The notes under the pieces were generated by a model. It did no database searches. It was not told the origin of the DNA and saw only the letters and a program-made list of their open reading frames with translations. Both the position numbers and the translations under genes were made by a program. From NCBI RefSeq assembly GCF_900167555.1, contig NZ_FUYF01000004.1:1-64000 (forward strand): a stretch of 64,000 nt of DNA, written 5' to 3'. The stretch comes from Gemmiger formicilis. GTDB lineage: Bacteria; Bacillota; Clostridia; Oscillospirales; Ruminococcaceae. Shown here in pieces: positions 23,577 through 31,253 of the stretch; position 1 is the first letter of the stretch; each line of letters opens with the position of its first letter.

Positions 23577-23989
23577 AGTCTCACTTTTGTGCACACCTTA
23601 TGCAATGTGAGAAAAGAAAAATAAACGTATATTCGTCCATATAAAATGTCCTGCCAGCCCAATGGACTTTCCTGACTGTAAGTACGACCACCAAGTCGCT
23701 GATTTTCAGGATGAAGCTGTTTGGGGCGTAATATGGTTGGCGGACAAGTGAGCTACAGGCCCTTGAGATATAGCTCACATGGGGTTCAGATGTATCACAT
23801 CCTAATCCACAATAAAACACGATGTACCGTAAAAGCGCGGCTTTCACTCGGAAGAATGGAAGCTGCGTTTTTGTTCTAATTAGAGAATTGTCGTTACGAA
23901 TTGACAATCTTACAGATAAAGGATAGACTAAAAGATAGGGACACGTCATTTTAGTCAACCAGATAGTACAAATGTCAGGAGAGTTAGTC
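23577..23989. other. AT-rich left end of the island, no gene
   Basis: About 410 bp without a convincing gene. A terminator-like hairpin lies at 23831-23872 (AAAAGCGCGGCTTTC and GGAAGCTGCGTTTTT). The rest is presumably attachment arm and promoter sequence for the gene at 23990. Confidence 0.5.
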
Positions 23990-25744
23990 ATGCAGATGAA
24001 TCTTTCAAAAATTTCAAGAAAACTTCTTTGGCGCAAAAAGATTCATCTGACAGATGGTGGCACATGGGAGAGAGATCTATACGTATTGCTTAATAGCAAG
24101 AGTACTGGAAACTATAAGTACTGCTATGTGGATCAGTTTGTCCTTTTAGATAGAAAAACCAGTATAGCATGGAACTATTTCACTCACGTTCATTTTTCAA
24201 AAAAGTATAAAGCTGAAGAAGATTCAACGCCATACCAAGATTGCCGGTTGAAAACAACCATCAACAAGAATCGAGGATTAATACTGTTTGCTTCACATTA
24301 CATAATGACAAAAGAAAATTTTTGGCATTGTGTTCATGCTACAATAAATTCCAATGTTTGGGACTATAAAGATGCTTATATAAAAGAAGGCCAAAAAGTT
24401 GATGACCCATTTGTTTCTTCTATAAAATATGTTGCAGAAAACGGACCCGCTGGATGTATTTATCGGAGTTCAATTCCTGTTGAAGAATCTCTGTATGGAT
24501 CAAATTTTATGGGTAGCTACTATATTTTTGAAATATATGCACGAAAGAAGAACCTGAAAGAGATTTTAACAGATAGTGATATACAGAAAATTCAGAAGGA
24601 AATAGACAAACGAGGTCTTACCTATCAATTGGTGGACTTAAATGATCGCATTGGAAATATTGTCTGTAAATTTGAAAATGAAACTCTTAAAGTTAAACCG
24701 ATTCGTTTGAGAAAAAATGGTATAACTCACCAGTTCGAGTTAGCTAAAGATGTTAAATGCAGAGTTAAATTGCACTTTCATGTCGAACAAGAGCACGATC
24801 AATTAGTGTATACCTATTATGACAAAAATATTGTCCTAAAACCGGGCGTTCCACGTATAGTTGCAGAAGCAGACGACAGCCAATGTAGAACGACAATAAC
24901 TGCAACAGACAGTCGAACGAATCTAATCATGTTTAGATATACAACAGATCAATCTGTTTTTTCAAATTATCGTGCACAAATTTCATATCCTCTTGTATGT
25001 ATTCCAGCCCATCGTGATTGGCGTAGAATTGTCCTTAATGGTGAAGACATTTTGATTCCACTAAATGACATGCAATGGTTTGGATCAATCGATGTTTATG
25101 ATGAGATGATGGAAGCTGGTAGACGTCAGCAAAGATGGGAAGATGTTTTCTTTCAAGCCCAAAAGTATCTTAATGTATACTATAAAAATCAGCACAATGA
25201 GGCACTTGTGGATATACGAGAGATCATTAATGACCCCCGTCTGATTTGGAATTTACAAGAAATTTGTATCATTGATCCATACTTGTCATCAAAAGATATT
25301 CTTGACACAGTTGTTTTTTGCGAAAAAAGAGACATTCATATTCATTGTTTGACAGATTTACATACAATCGTCAAAAACAAAGAGGCATCTGGAGAAATTT
25401 TAGAAAATGAAGCCTCAGAAAGTAGCAAGTTTGAAAGTGCAAAAATCAAATTCAGACAATTATTAGAAGCTGCACTTCCAACGGATTGCGATATTGACTT
25501 ATCATTTAGGACGGTATATAGTGATTATGGAAGCAGATTTCACGATAGATACTTGATTCTAAAATATAAGATTAACAAAACACGCGTTTGGTCGCTCGGA
25601 ACATCAGTTAACTCAATCGGAAAAAGCCACCATATTATTCAAATTGTTGAAGCTCCTACATTGATCGAAAGTTTCTTTGATAAAGTGTGGCATAAAACTG
25701 ATTTTCAAGTATGCAAGATATATGAGAGTACGGACTATAAATAA
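23990..25744 (+). CDS. PLD-like (HKD) protein with novel N-terminal region
   Basis: 584 aa from the ATG behind AGGAGAG. The C-terminal 180 residues look like a phospholipase D superfamily domain: EICIIDPYLSSKDIL, then FHDRYLILKYK with a single H-x-R-x4-K-like motif (His about 518), then WSLGTSVNSIGK. The first 400 residues are not recognised; they resemble in length and layout the VPA1262-type family reported in defence islands (tentative). PLD domains cut phosphodiesters in lipids or nucleic acids. Position beside a toxin-antitoxin pair on a tRNA island suggests an antiphage or anti-plasmid role (inference). Very AT-rich codon use marks recent transfer. Confidence 0.65.
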   Translation: MQMNLSKISRKLLWRKKIHLTDGGTWERDLYVLLNSKSTGNYKYCYVDQFVLLDRKTSIAWNYFTHVHFSKKYKAEEDSTPYQDCRLKTTINKNRGLILFASHYIMTKENFWHCVHATINSNVWDYKDAYIKEGQKVDDPFVSSIKYVAENGPAGCIYRSSIPVEESLYGSNFMGSYYIFEIYARKKNLKEILTDSDIQKIQKEIDKRGLTYQLVDLNDRIGNIVCKFENETLKVKPIRLRKNGITHQFELAKDVKCRVKLHFHVEQEHDQLVYTYYDKNIVLKPGVPRIVAEADDSQCRTTITATDSRTNLIMFRYTTDQSVFSNYRAQISYPLVCIPAHRDWRRIVLNGEDILIPLNDMQWFGSIDVYDEMMEAGRRQQRWEDVFFQAQKYLNVYYKNQHNEALVDIREIINDPRLIWNLQEICIIDPYLSSKDILDTVVFCEKRDIHIHCLTDLHTIVKNKEASGEILENEASESSKFESAKIKFRQLLEAALPTDCDIDLSFRTVYSDYGSRFHDRYLILKYKINKTRVWSLGTSVNSIGKSHHIIQIVEAPTLIESFFDKVWHKTDFQVCKIYESTDYK

Positions 25745-25787
25745 GTAAAACTATCATTAACCAAGAAATCGATAAGGGGACACTTTT

Positions 25788-25976
25788 ATGAATGGAAAGC
25801 ACAATACTTCCGCTCAACACAAGAGCAACCTTCGCAATGTGTACGGCACCTTTGCTATTGAGGGCATGACCATCAGCAAAGATACGCGCAGCAACCTTGA
25901 CCGCATCGGCAACGGTCAGGCCAGCTATCAGCAAGTCGTGAATGAACTGCGCGCAAAGTATGCAAAGAAGGGCTGA
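25788..25976 (+). CDS. VbhA-like antitoxin of Fic
   Basis: 62 aa. The inhibitory helix carries T21-F-A-I-E25-G26, matching the S/T-x-x-x-E-G/N motif by which class I Fic antitoxins push a glutamate into the ATP site. The C-terminal half RIGNGQASYQQVVNELRAKY matches the VbhA antitoxin layout. It ends two bases before the fic start, the usual antitoxin-toxin order. Its GC content is higher than that of the PLD gene before it. Confidence 0.88.
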   Translation: MNGKHNTSAQHKSNLRNVYGTFAIEGMTISKDTRSNLDRIGNGQASYQQVVNELRAKYAKKG

Positions 25977-25978
25977 TT

Positions 25979-26584
25979 ATGTTCTCGAAGTACGATGTCT
26001 ATACCACGGTGCAATCCATGTACTGCTACCCCGATACGGATATTCTGATTAACAAGCTGGACATCCGTGACAAAGCAGAACTTAAACGGGCCGAAGAAGA
26101 ATTTACGGCGGTAAAACAGATGGCTCTGTTGCAGGAGCCAATCAAGGGACGTTTTACCAAAACTCATCTGTTTCGGATTCACCGTTTCCTTTTTGAAGAT
26201 GTGTACCCCTTTGCAGGACATATCCGCAAGGAACAAATCAGCAAGGGCGACACGATGTTCTACCCGCCAGACCTGATTGACCGAGAATTGGAGCGTGTGT
26301 TCAAAAACATTCACTCCAAGAAGCTGCTTGCCGAACAAGATGAAGAAAAGCAGATTCAGAATTTGTCGCAGACGATGGCAGAGCTGAACATCATCCATCC
26401 CTTCCGCGAGGGAAATGGCCGCAGCACCCGTGAGTTGATTCGCTGCATGGCATTAGAATATGGACTGCACATCAACTGGGGCAATACTGACCGGGAGACC
26501 TTGATCAACGCTGCAATCGCTGCCGTAGATGATGATATGGCATTCTGTGATGTCCTACGGCAGTGCATCGAAGCAGAAAAATAA
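25979..26584 (+). CDS. Fic-domain toxin (protein AMPylase)
   Basis: 201 aa. The catalytic loop is HPFREGNGRSTR, starting at His140, a perfect match to H-x-F-x-E-G-N-G-R-x-x-R. The upstream flap region (KGDTMFYPPDLID) and helix LFRIHRFLFEDVYPFAGHIR are typical. Fic enzymes transfer AMP from ATP to hydroxyl groups on targets such as topoisomerases. No glutamate of the inhibitory motif is present inside the protein itself, consistent with inhibition by the separate antitoxin upstream. Confidence 0.92.
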   Translation: MFSKYDVYTTVQSMYCYPDTDILINKLDIRDKAELKRAEEEFTAVKQMALLQEPIKGRFTKTHLFRIHRFLFEDVYPFAGHIRKEQISKGDTMFYPPDLIDRELERVFKNIHSKKLLAEQDEEKQIQNLSQTMAELNIIHPFREGNGRSTRELIRCMALEYGLHINWGNTDRETLINAAIAAVDDDMAFCDVLRQCIEAEK

Positions 26585-26615
26585 ATAGTGATGGTTTGAT
26601 ACACAAACTAGCCGC

Positions 26616-26657
26616 AAAGCGCAACTTCTACTCTGAATGAATAGGAGCTGCGCTTTT
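26616..26657 (+). terminator. Terminator of the Fic operon
   Basis: AAAGCGCA... and TGCGCTTTT arms pair around a loop, followed by a T-rich run. Confidence 0.6.
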
Positions 26658-26695
26658 ATTTTTGCCCACAACACATTTCAAAAAGGAGGATGCCT

Positions 26696-27004
26696 ATGGA
26701 TAAAGACTTTATGCTGACCTACTATGACAAAATGGTACGTCCAATATGGACGGAACTGATGAAAGCACCTCGCTATCAGCGAGCAGCTTGCGAACATGAC
26801 AAACTCGAACGTGAGTTCCGGCGGCTGTTGGATGAAAAGCTGGGGCGGAAGTATCTTGAACTGGACGATGCACTGTTCCGGGTGATGGATGACATCGCAG
26901 AAGCTACGCTGAACGCTAGCTTCAATCAAGTGGAGCAGCTCAAGGCTGTGTCAACCTACGATGGTGCGGAAATTTTTGAAGAAATTTCCGAAAAAGGGGC
27001 ATAA
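26696..27004 (+). CDS. Hypothetical helical protein, 102 aa
   Basis: The start at 26696 (MDKDFMLTYYDKMV) is chosen because AAGGAGG lies seven bases before it; an ATG two codons earlier is too close. The protein is charged and helical (HDKLEREFRRLLDEKLGRKY), somewhat like DUF6809-type small proteins common in Firmicute mobile elements, but this is uncertain. No known domain. Confidence 0.65.
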   Translation: MDKDFMLTYYDKMVRPIWTELMKAPRYQRAACEHDKLEREFRRLLDEKLGRKYLELDDALFRVMDDIAEATLNASFNQVEQLKAVSTYDGAEIFEEISEKGA

Positions 27005-27095
27005 AAGCGATGTGCTTGCCCGCAGCATCATGCAAAATTCAAAGAAAGAAGCGTGAAACCGATGGATTTTCAAAAAGTACATGGATGACCCCGCC

Positions 27096-27130
27096 CGGTT
27101 CGCATCCGACTTCAGGGTTCGGAGCCCGGC
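27096..27130 (+). repeat. tRNA-like fragment in opposite orientation
   Basis: CGGTTCGCATCCGA is identical to the anticodon arm of tRNA-Ala(CGC) and is followed by CAGGGTTCG, similar to its T arm. It lies on the plus strand, opposite to the intact tRNA 60 bp away. Possibly a fossil tRNA piece or an integrase recognition site. Confidence 0.4.
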
Positions 27131-27163
27131 ACGGTCTGCCAAAGTTTTTTAGGCATAAAAAAC

Positions 27164-27188
27164 GCCGCATCGTACAAAACGATGCGGC
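27164..27188 (-). terminator. Terminator behind tRNA-Ala
   Basis: GCCGCATCGT and ACGATGCGGC arms around a 5-nt loop; on the minus strand they are followed by GTTTTTT. It lies inside the island end and now terminates the tRNA transcript. Confidence 0.8.
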
Positions 27189-27192
27189 AAAT

Positions 27193-27268
27193 TGGTGGAC
27201 CTGGAGGGATTCGAACCCTTGACCTCTCGGATGCGAACCGAACGCTCTCCCAACTGAGCTACAGGCCC
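27193..27268 (-). tRNA. tRNA-Ala(CGC)
   Basis: 76 nt with encoded CCA. Acceptor GGGCCTG/CAGGTCC, D arm GCTCAGTTGGGAGAGC, anticodon arm TTCGG-TTCGCAT-CCGAG (anticodon CGC), T arm AAGGG-TTCGAAT-CCCTC region. It is the island's target gene and remains intact. Confidence 0.9.
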
Positions 27269-27287
27269 ATGTCATTTCGACTTGATA

Positions 27288-27316
27288 AGTGTACCTCTTT
27301 TCTGCCAAAAAGTCAA
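27288..27316 (-). promoter_or_regulatory. tRNA-Ala promoter
   Basis: Minus-strand TTGACT (27316-27311) and TACACT (27293-27288) with a 17-bp spacer, 20 bases before the tRNA. Confidence 0.75.
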
Positions 27317-27403
27317 GGGGGTAATGCAGATTTTGTTTGCAACGCCGGACATATCCTGTAACATACGAATTTATATTGTAACAGGTGCAATTCCGCCTGC
27401 ATC

Positions 27404-27432
27404 TTGCGCTTCTCTTTATATAGTGCTATAAT
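27404..27432 (+). promoter_or_regulatory. Promoter of the DUF6514/Spo0A-like operon
   Basis: TTGCGC (27404-27409), 17-bp spacer, TATAAT (27427-27432), facing the gene at 27558. Confidence 0.7.
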
Positions 27433-27495
27433 GGTACAAATCTTGCAGTGCCCGTATAAAAACGTATAGGCAATGTGGATTGAATCCAGCGCGTG

Positions 27496-27538
27496 GGTTG
27501 AATTATAGTATTCTCATTAAAGGTACAAGAATTCAACC
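27496..27538 (+). promoter_or_regulatory. Leader hairpin next to the ribosome site
   Basis: GGTTGAATT (27496-27504) and AATTCAACC (27530-27538) are perfect 9-bp arms around a 25-nt loop. The stem ends just before GGGGAGG of the gene at 27558, so it may tune translation. Confidence 0.5.
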
Positions 27539-27557
27539 TATGTGGGGAGGAAACCTT

Positions 27558-27830
27558 ATGCAAGGCAAGCTGATTGCAAGCTACCAGCGGGAGCTTTCTG
27601 CGCTGGATGACCTGCAATGCGCCGGAACCGTGACCTATACGCTGACACAGGAGGCGGATGCGTTTGTCATCACTGTCCAGCGCGACGGGGCACGGGCGGC
27701 AGCGTGTATGCTGTGTGAGATAGAGGAGGAGCGCGCGGGGATGCTGACCCGTTTCCTGTACGAAAACGCCGTGGAGCCTGCGCAGATCTCCGCGATACTG
27801 CATGACCTCTGTGGATCGAAGGTGGGCTGA
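27558..27830 (+). CDS. DUF6514-type small protein
   Basis: 90 aa behind GGGGAGG. It consists of an antiparallel beta region (GTVTYTLTQEADAFVITVQR) then a helical end with FLYENAVEPAQISAILHDL, matching the short DUF6514-type proteins of Oscillospiraceae as I recall them (moderate certainty). It is one base ahead of the Spo0A-like gene and probably translated with it, hinting at a linked regulatory role. Function unknown. Confidence 0.65.
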   Translation: MQGKLIASYQRELSALDDLQCAGTVTYTLTQEADAFVITVQRDGARAAACMLCEIEEERAGMLTRFLYENAVEPAQISAILHDLCGSKVG

Positions 27831-27831
27831 C

Positions 27832-28653
27832 ATGGCGGTGTTGCTGCATGACCGTCCGGAAGCAGCCGGACAAAAGCAGAGAGAGGCGCTCAGGCTGCCC
27901 CGAACCTCCGCCGTGGTGGCACTGTTTGCATTCAGCTCCCGCATGGATCGCGATTCCATGCGGCTGTTCGCCCGGACCCATGGGGACGAGGTTCGCGCCG
28001 CGGCCATTGCATCGACGGGGCAGGAGGTACTGGAGCTGCTGCACGGCGGCCTTCGCCCGCAGGTGCTTGTGCTCGACGCCCTGCTGACCAAGCCGTCCGT
28101 GACGCAGGTCTTGCAGGAGATCAGCACGATGCAGCTGGACCCGGAGCCGGCAGTCCTTGTGCTGGTGCCCGTGCCGGAGGAAACCGCCGCGCGCAAGGCG
28201 CTGGGCCTGTTTGCCCAGTACCGGATCATGCTGCGCCCCTACGGGATGAAGAATCTTTTCGATGAGATCTACCACATGGGCACAACGGACGACGAGCATC
28301 GGCTCTACCACCTGCGCCGCTGCTGTGAGGATGTGCTGGATGACTTCGGTGCGCGGTCCACACTGAACGGCTACCGCTATGCCGAGCGGATGCTGCTCTA
28401 CGCGCTGTACGCGGAGCGCCCGCAGAAGATCGGCGATTTGCAGCAGTATGTCGCGTCGGAGGAGAACATCGAGATCGGCACTGTGACCTCGGCGCTGAAC
28501 CGGATGTCGGCGGGTATGTCCAAGCGCGGTGCGGAGCCGTACCGCGGACTTTGCCTGCACTGCGGCCGCCCGGAAAACGGCGTGCTCTCCAACGGGCAGC
28601 TGTTTGAGGGGCTGCTCAAGGAGCTGCGCCGCCGACTGGAACCGACTGTATAA
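27832..28653 (+). CDS. Divergent Spo0A-like response regulator
   Basis: 273 aa from MAVLLHDRPEAAG (AAGGTGGG upstream). A receiver-like domain (about 30-140) keeps the strand and Asp in VLVLDALLTK but lacks the usual N-terminal acidic pair, with FAFSSRMDRDSM instead. The C-terminal third follows the Spo0A DNA-binding layout: DVLDDFGARSTLNGYRYAER, then IGDLQQYVASEENIEIGTV and SALNRMSAGMSKRG. It is much more diverged than true Spo0A, consistent with a lineage that lost sporulation and reused the regulator. It is followed by a kinase-like gene. Confidence 0.72.
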   Translation: MAVLLHDRPEAAGQKQREALRLPRTSAVVALFAFSSRMDRDSMRLFARTHGDEVRAAAIASTGQEVLELLHGGLRPQVLVLDALLTKPSVTQVLQEISTMQLDPEPAVLVLVPVPEETAARKALGLFAQYRIMLRPYGMKNLFDEIYHMGTTDDEHRLYHLRRCCEDVLDDFGARSTLNGYRYAERMLLYALYAERPQKIGDLQQYVASEENIEIGTVTSALNRMSAGMSKRGAEPYRGLCLHCGRPENGVLSNGQLFEGLLKELRRRLEPTV

Positions 28654-28675
28654 ATTAGGAAAGAAGGCGTTTTCC

Positions 28676-29482
28676 ATGGACAGAAGGAACGAGGATACAG
28701 CACTGCTGGCCTTGCGCGGGGGATTGCGCGGGCGGTTCCGGCGCTCGTTTGACAGCATGGAGAACGCCTTTGAGGTATTGCAGGACCGCTTGCGGCACGC
28801 GGTAAACCCGGCAGAGCGCGCCGAGCTGATGCCGCTGCTCGAGGAATTGCAGACCCAGCTGATCTGCCTGCGGCGGCTGGGGGACCAGGCGTCGGATGCC
28901 GCCACGGCGGCGCTGCTGCACGGCACCTGTGTGCCGCAGCCCATCGACCTGCTGGGGCAGCTGCGGGAATTTTGCAGTATTTTGCAGGAGGAGGCCGCGC
29001 AGTACGCGCTGCCCTTTACCGTGACGCTGCAGGCCGACGGGCTGGACGTGCTGCCCACGACGGGGGATGTCTCGCTGCTCAACGGTCTGCTGACGAACCT
29101 TGTCTCCAACACACTGGCCGCGGACCGTGCGGCGCACATTATGCTGCTCTGCACGCCGGGTCGGCTCTGCTACAGGGACAACGGCCCGGGTCTGCCGCCC
29201 GATGCCGCCGCCCTGCTGACCGAGGGGCAATGGAGCGAACGCCTGCTCCACGCGGGCGGGCTGGGCCTGCCGCTGGTTGCCGCTTACACAAGCGCCATGG
29301 GCTGGGCGCTGACCGTAGGGGAGGGGCCGGGTATGAGCTTGCAGTTCACGCTGCCCGCCGCGCCGCCGCTCGACGGCATGGTGCTGACCTCGCCCACCGA
29401 GCGTCTCGCTGACCGGCAGAACCGCCGCAGACTGATACGCCGGGAGCTGGCGGTTCTGGTAGCGGATACTTCGATGCAGTAA
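28676..29482 (+). CDS. GHKL ATPase / histidine kinase-like protein
   Basis: 268 aa, start MDRRNEDTALLALRGG. N-terminal helices (25-75) resemble a dimerisation segment, but no clear His phospho-acceptor is seen. The GHKL ATPase has an N box LLTNLVSNTL, G1 box YRDNGPGLP and G2 box GGLGLPLV. No membrane segment, so it is cytoplasmic. As the direct neighbour of the Spo0A-like gene it could be its kinase, phosphatase or an Spo0B-like partner (inference). A terminator follows. Confidence 0.75.
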   Translation: MDRRNEDTALLALRGGLRGRFRRSFDSMENAFEVLQDRLRHAVNPAERAELMPLLEELQTQLICLRRLGDQASDAATAALLHGTCVPQPIDLLGQLREFCSILQEEAAQYALPFTVTLQADGLDVLPTTGDVSLLNGLLTNLVSNTLAADRAAHIMLLCTPGRLCYRDNGPGLPPDAAALLTEGQWSERLLHAGGLGLPLVAAYTSAMGWALTVGEGPGMSLQFTLPAAPPLDGMVLTSPTERLADRQNRRRLIRRELAVLVADTSMQ

Positions 29483-29484
29483 GT

Positions 29485-29520
29485 AAAAGCGCTGTTCTTG
29501 GAAGGGGGCAGCGCTTTTTT
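29485..29520 (+). terminator. Terminator of the Spo0A-like operon
   Basis: AAAAGCGCTG and CAGCGCTTTTTT arms around a 14-nt loop. Confidence 0.8.
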
Positions 29521-29527
29521 GCTGCAT

Positions 29528-29673
29528 GGCTTCCCCCTCGGGGGAAGCTGTCAGCGGCCCCGCCCGCTGACTGATGAGGGGAAACCTTGCCTCTGTTGCC
29601 CGTAAACGGATCGCTGTGGCAAACCTGCCCCTCATCCGGCCCTGCGGGGCCACCTTCCCCACAGGGGAAGGCT
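29528..29673. repeat. Mosaic palindromic repeat, family A, full length
   Basis: About 146 bp, mirror-arranged: a CTTCCCCC/GGGGGAAG hairpin, a second hairpin (TCAGCGG/CCGCTGA), GATGAGGGG, a short centre, CCCCTCATC, a GGCCCTGCGGGGCC hairpin and CCTTCCCCACAGGGGAAGG. Related copies lie at 35578 and 52617, solo units at 16015 and 21869. It fills the gap before pyrH together with the pyrH leader. Confidence 0.75.
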
Positions 29674-29815
29674 TTAAGGAGACGGGCAGCCTCATTTTTT
29701 TTCCACACCGCTTTACTTTAAGCCCAAATTATTGTAAAATGTTATACAAAGAGAATGGTTTACTATGCCTGCACGGCACAGCGGACCGCCAAAATAACTA
29801 CAGGTGGTGTTTTTT

Positions 29816-30523
29816 ATGGCAATTCAGTATAAACGTATTCTTCTGAAGGTCAGCGGCGAGGCTCTGTCCGGCCCCAAGGGCACGGGCTTTGATGAGGAGA
29901 CCATCGCCTCCATCTGCGCGGGCATCAAGGCTGCGCACGACCTCGGTGCCCAGATCGGCATCGTCGTGGGCGGCGGCAACTTCTGGCGCGGACGCTCCAG
30001 CGGCAAAATGGACCGCATGGACGCCGACAAGATCGGTATGCTGGCCACCGTTATGAACGCGCTGGCTGTCAAGGACGCGCTGCGCCAGCAGGGTGTGGAT
30101 GCCGTCGTCATGACCAGCTCCTTCATGCCGCAGGTCGCCGAGTGCTTCACGAGCGACAAGGCCATTGCCGCGCTGGAAAGCGGTAAGATCGTCGTGTTCG
30201 GCGGCGGCACCGGCAACCCGATCTTCTCCACCGACACGGCCTCCGCCCTGCGCGCGCTGGAAATCGGCGCGGACGCTATGTTCAAGGCCACGATGGTCGA
30301 CGGCGTCTATGACAAGGACCCCCACAAGTACGCCGACGCCGTGCGCTACGACACGCTGACCTTCACCCGCGTGCTGGATGAGCGCCTGGCCGTCATGGAC
30401 TCTACCGCCGCGACCCTCTGCCGCGACAACGGTCTGCCCATCCTCGTGTTCGATCTGGGCCAGCCCGCCAACATTGCCAAGGCTGTCAAGGGCGAAAGCG
30501 TCGGTACCCTGGTCAGGGAATAA
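29816..30523 (+). CDS. pyrH: UMP kinase
   Basis: 235 aa, start MAIQYKRILLKVSGEALSG. Amino-acid kinase fold: the N-terminal LKVSGEAL, IGIVVGGGNFWRGR as phosphate-binding loop, FGGGTGNPIFSTDTA, and KATMVDGVYDKDP are diagnostic of bacterial hexameric UMP kinases. It phosphorylates UMP to UDP with ATP in pyrimidine biosynthesis. Length is typical. It heads the conserved pyrH-frr-cdsA block. Confidence 0.97.
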   Translation: MAIQYKRILLKVSGEALSGPKGTGFDEETIASICAGIKAAHDLGAQIGIVVGGGNFWRGRSSGKMDRMDADKIGMLATVMNALAVKDALRQQGVDAVVMTSSFMPQVAECFTSDKAIAALESGKIVVFGGGTGNPIFSTDTASALRALEIGADAMFKATMVDGVYDKDPHKYADAVRYDTLTFTRVLDERLAVMDSTAATLCRDNGLPILVFDLGQPANIAKAVKGESVGTLVRE

Positions 30524-30539
30524 GACGCAAAAGCACAAA

Positions 30540-30568
30540 TTGAAAAATTCATATTTTCCCCCTATACT
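30540..30568 (+). promoter_or_regulatory. Candidate promoter before frr
   Basis: TTGAAA (30540-30545), 17-bp spacer, TATACT (30563-30568), between pyrH and frr. Confidence 0.6.
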
Positions 30569-30593
30569 ATCTTAAAATAAGGAGAATTTCATT

Positions 30594-31148
30594 ATGAGCA
30601 GCACGACGAAACCCTTTGAAGAAAAAATGAATGCCAGTGTCAACCACCTCATCCATGAGCTGGCCTCCATCCGCGCAGGCCGCGCCAACCCCGCCATTCT
30701 GGACAAGATCACGGTCGATTACTACGGCAGCCCCACGCCCATCCAGCAGATCGCGGCTGTCGCTGTCGCCGAGGCCCGCATCCTGACCATCTCCCCGTGG
30801 GACCGCTCGATGCTCAAGCCCATCTCCAAGGCCATCCAGACCAGCGACATCGGCATCAACCCCATTGATGACGGCCAGGTCATCCGCCTGGTGTTCCCGG
30901 CCCCCACCGAGGAGCGCCGCAAGCAGCTGACCAAGGATGTCAAGAAGCAGGGCGAGGACGCCAAGACTGCCGTGCGCAACATCCGCCGCGACGCCATGGA
31001 CAAGTTCAAGGCCATGAAGAAGGCCGGCGAGCTCACCGAGGACGACCAGAAGAAGCTGGAGGAAGAGACCCAGAAGCTGACCGACAAATATGTCAAGCTG
31101 ATCGACGACACCTGCGCCGACAAGAACAAGGAAATCATGGAGGTCTGA
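30594..31148 (+). CDS. frr: Ribosome recycling factor
   Basis: 184 aa, the family length, with AAGGAG upstream. Signatures include ELASIRAGRANPAILDKI and VDYYGSPTPIQQIA, RSMLKPISKAIQTSDIG and the basic helix RRKQLTKDVKKQGEDAK. With EF-G it splits post-termination ribosomes. Follows pyrH as in most bacteria. Confidence 0.98.
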   Translation: MSSTTKPFEEKMNASVNHLIHELASIRAGRANPAILDKITVDYYGSPTPIQQIAAVAVAEARILTISPWDRSMLKPISKAIQTSDIGINPIDDGQVIRLVFPAPTEERRKQLTKDVKKQGEDAKTAVRNIRRDAMDKFKAMKKAGELTEDDQKKLEEETQKLTDKYVKLIDDTCADKNKEIMEV

Positions 31149-31253
31149 TCTCTCCATGAACGATAGCCTGTGCGGGCATGTCATGCGACACGCCCGCATA
31201 GGCTGTTATTGCATCATTGAATAAAACGATTCCGCGAAAGGAAACCACCGTTT

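Larger units (their letters stand above)
23515..27254. mobile_element. tRNA-Ala genomic island without integrase
   Basis: A 62-bp direct repeat of the tRNA-Ala 3' part lies at 23515-23576 and 27193-27254, the classic footprint of integration into a tRNA 3' end. The 3.6 kb between is much more AT-rich than the chromosome, above all 23577-25750. It carries a PLD-like protein, a VbhA-Fic pair and one small gene. No recombinase is visible, so it is either a decayed island or one mobilised by enzymes in trans. Confidence 0.8.

Noticed and set aside
23581-24036. A 151-codon minus-strand frame in the island left end
   Set aside because: No ribosome site, no domain, overlaps the start region of the PLD-like gene and a terminator-like hairpin.
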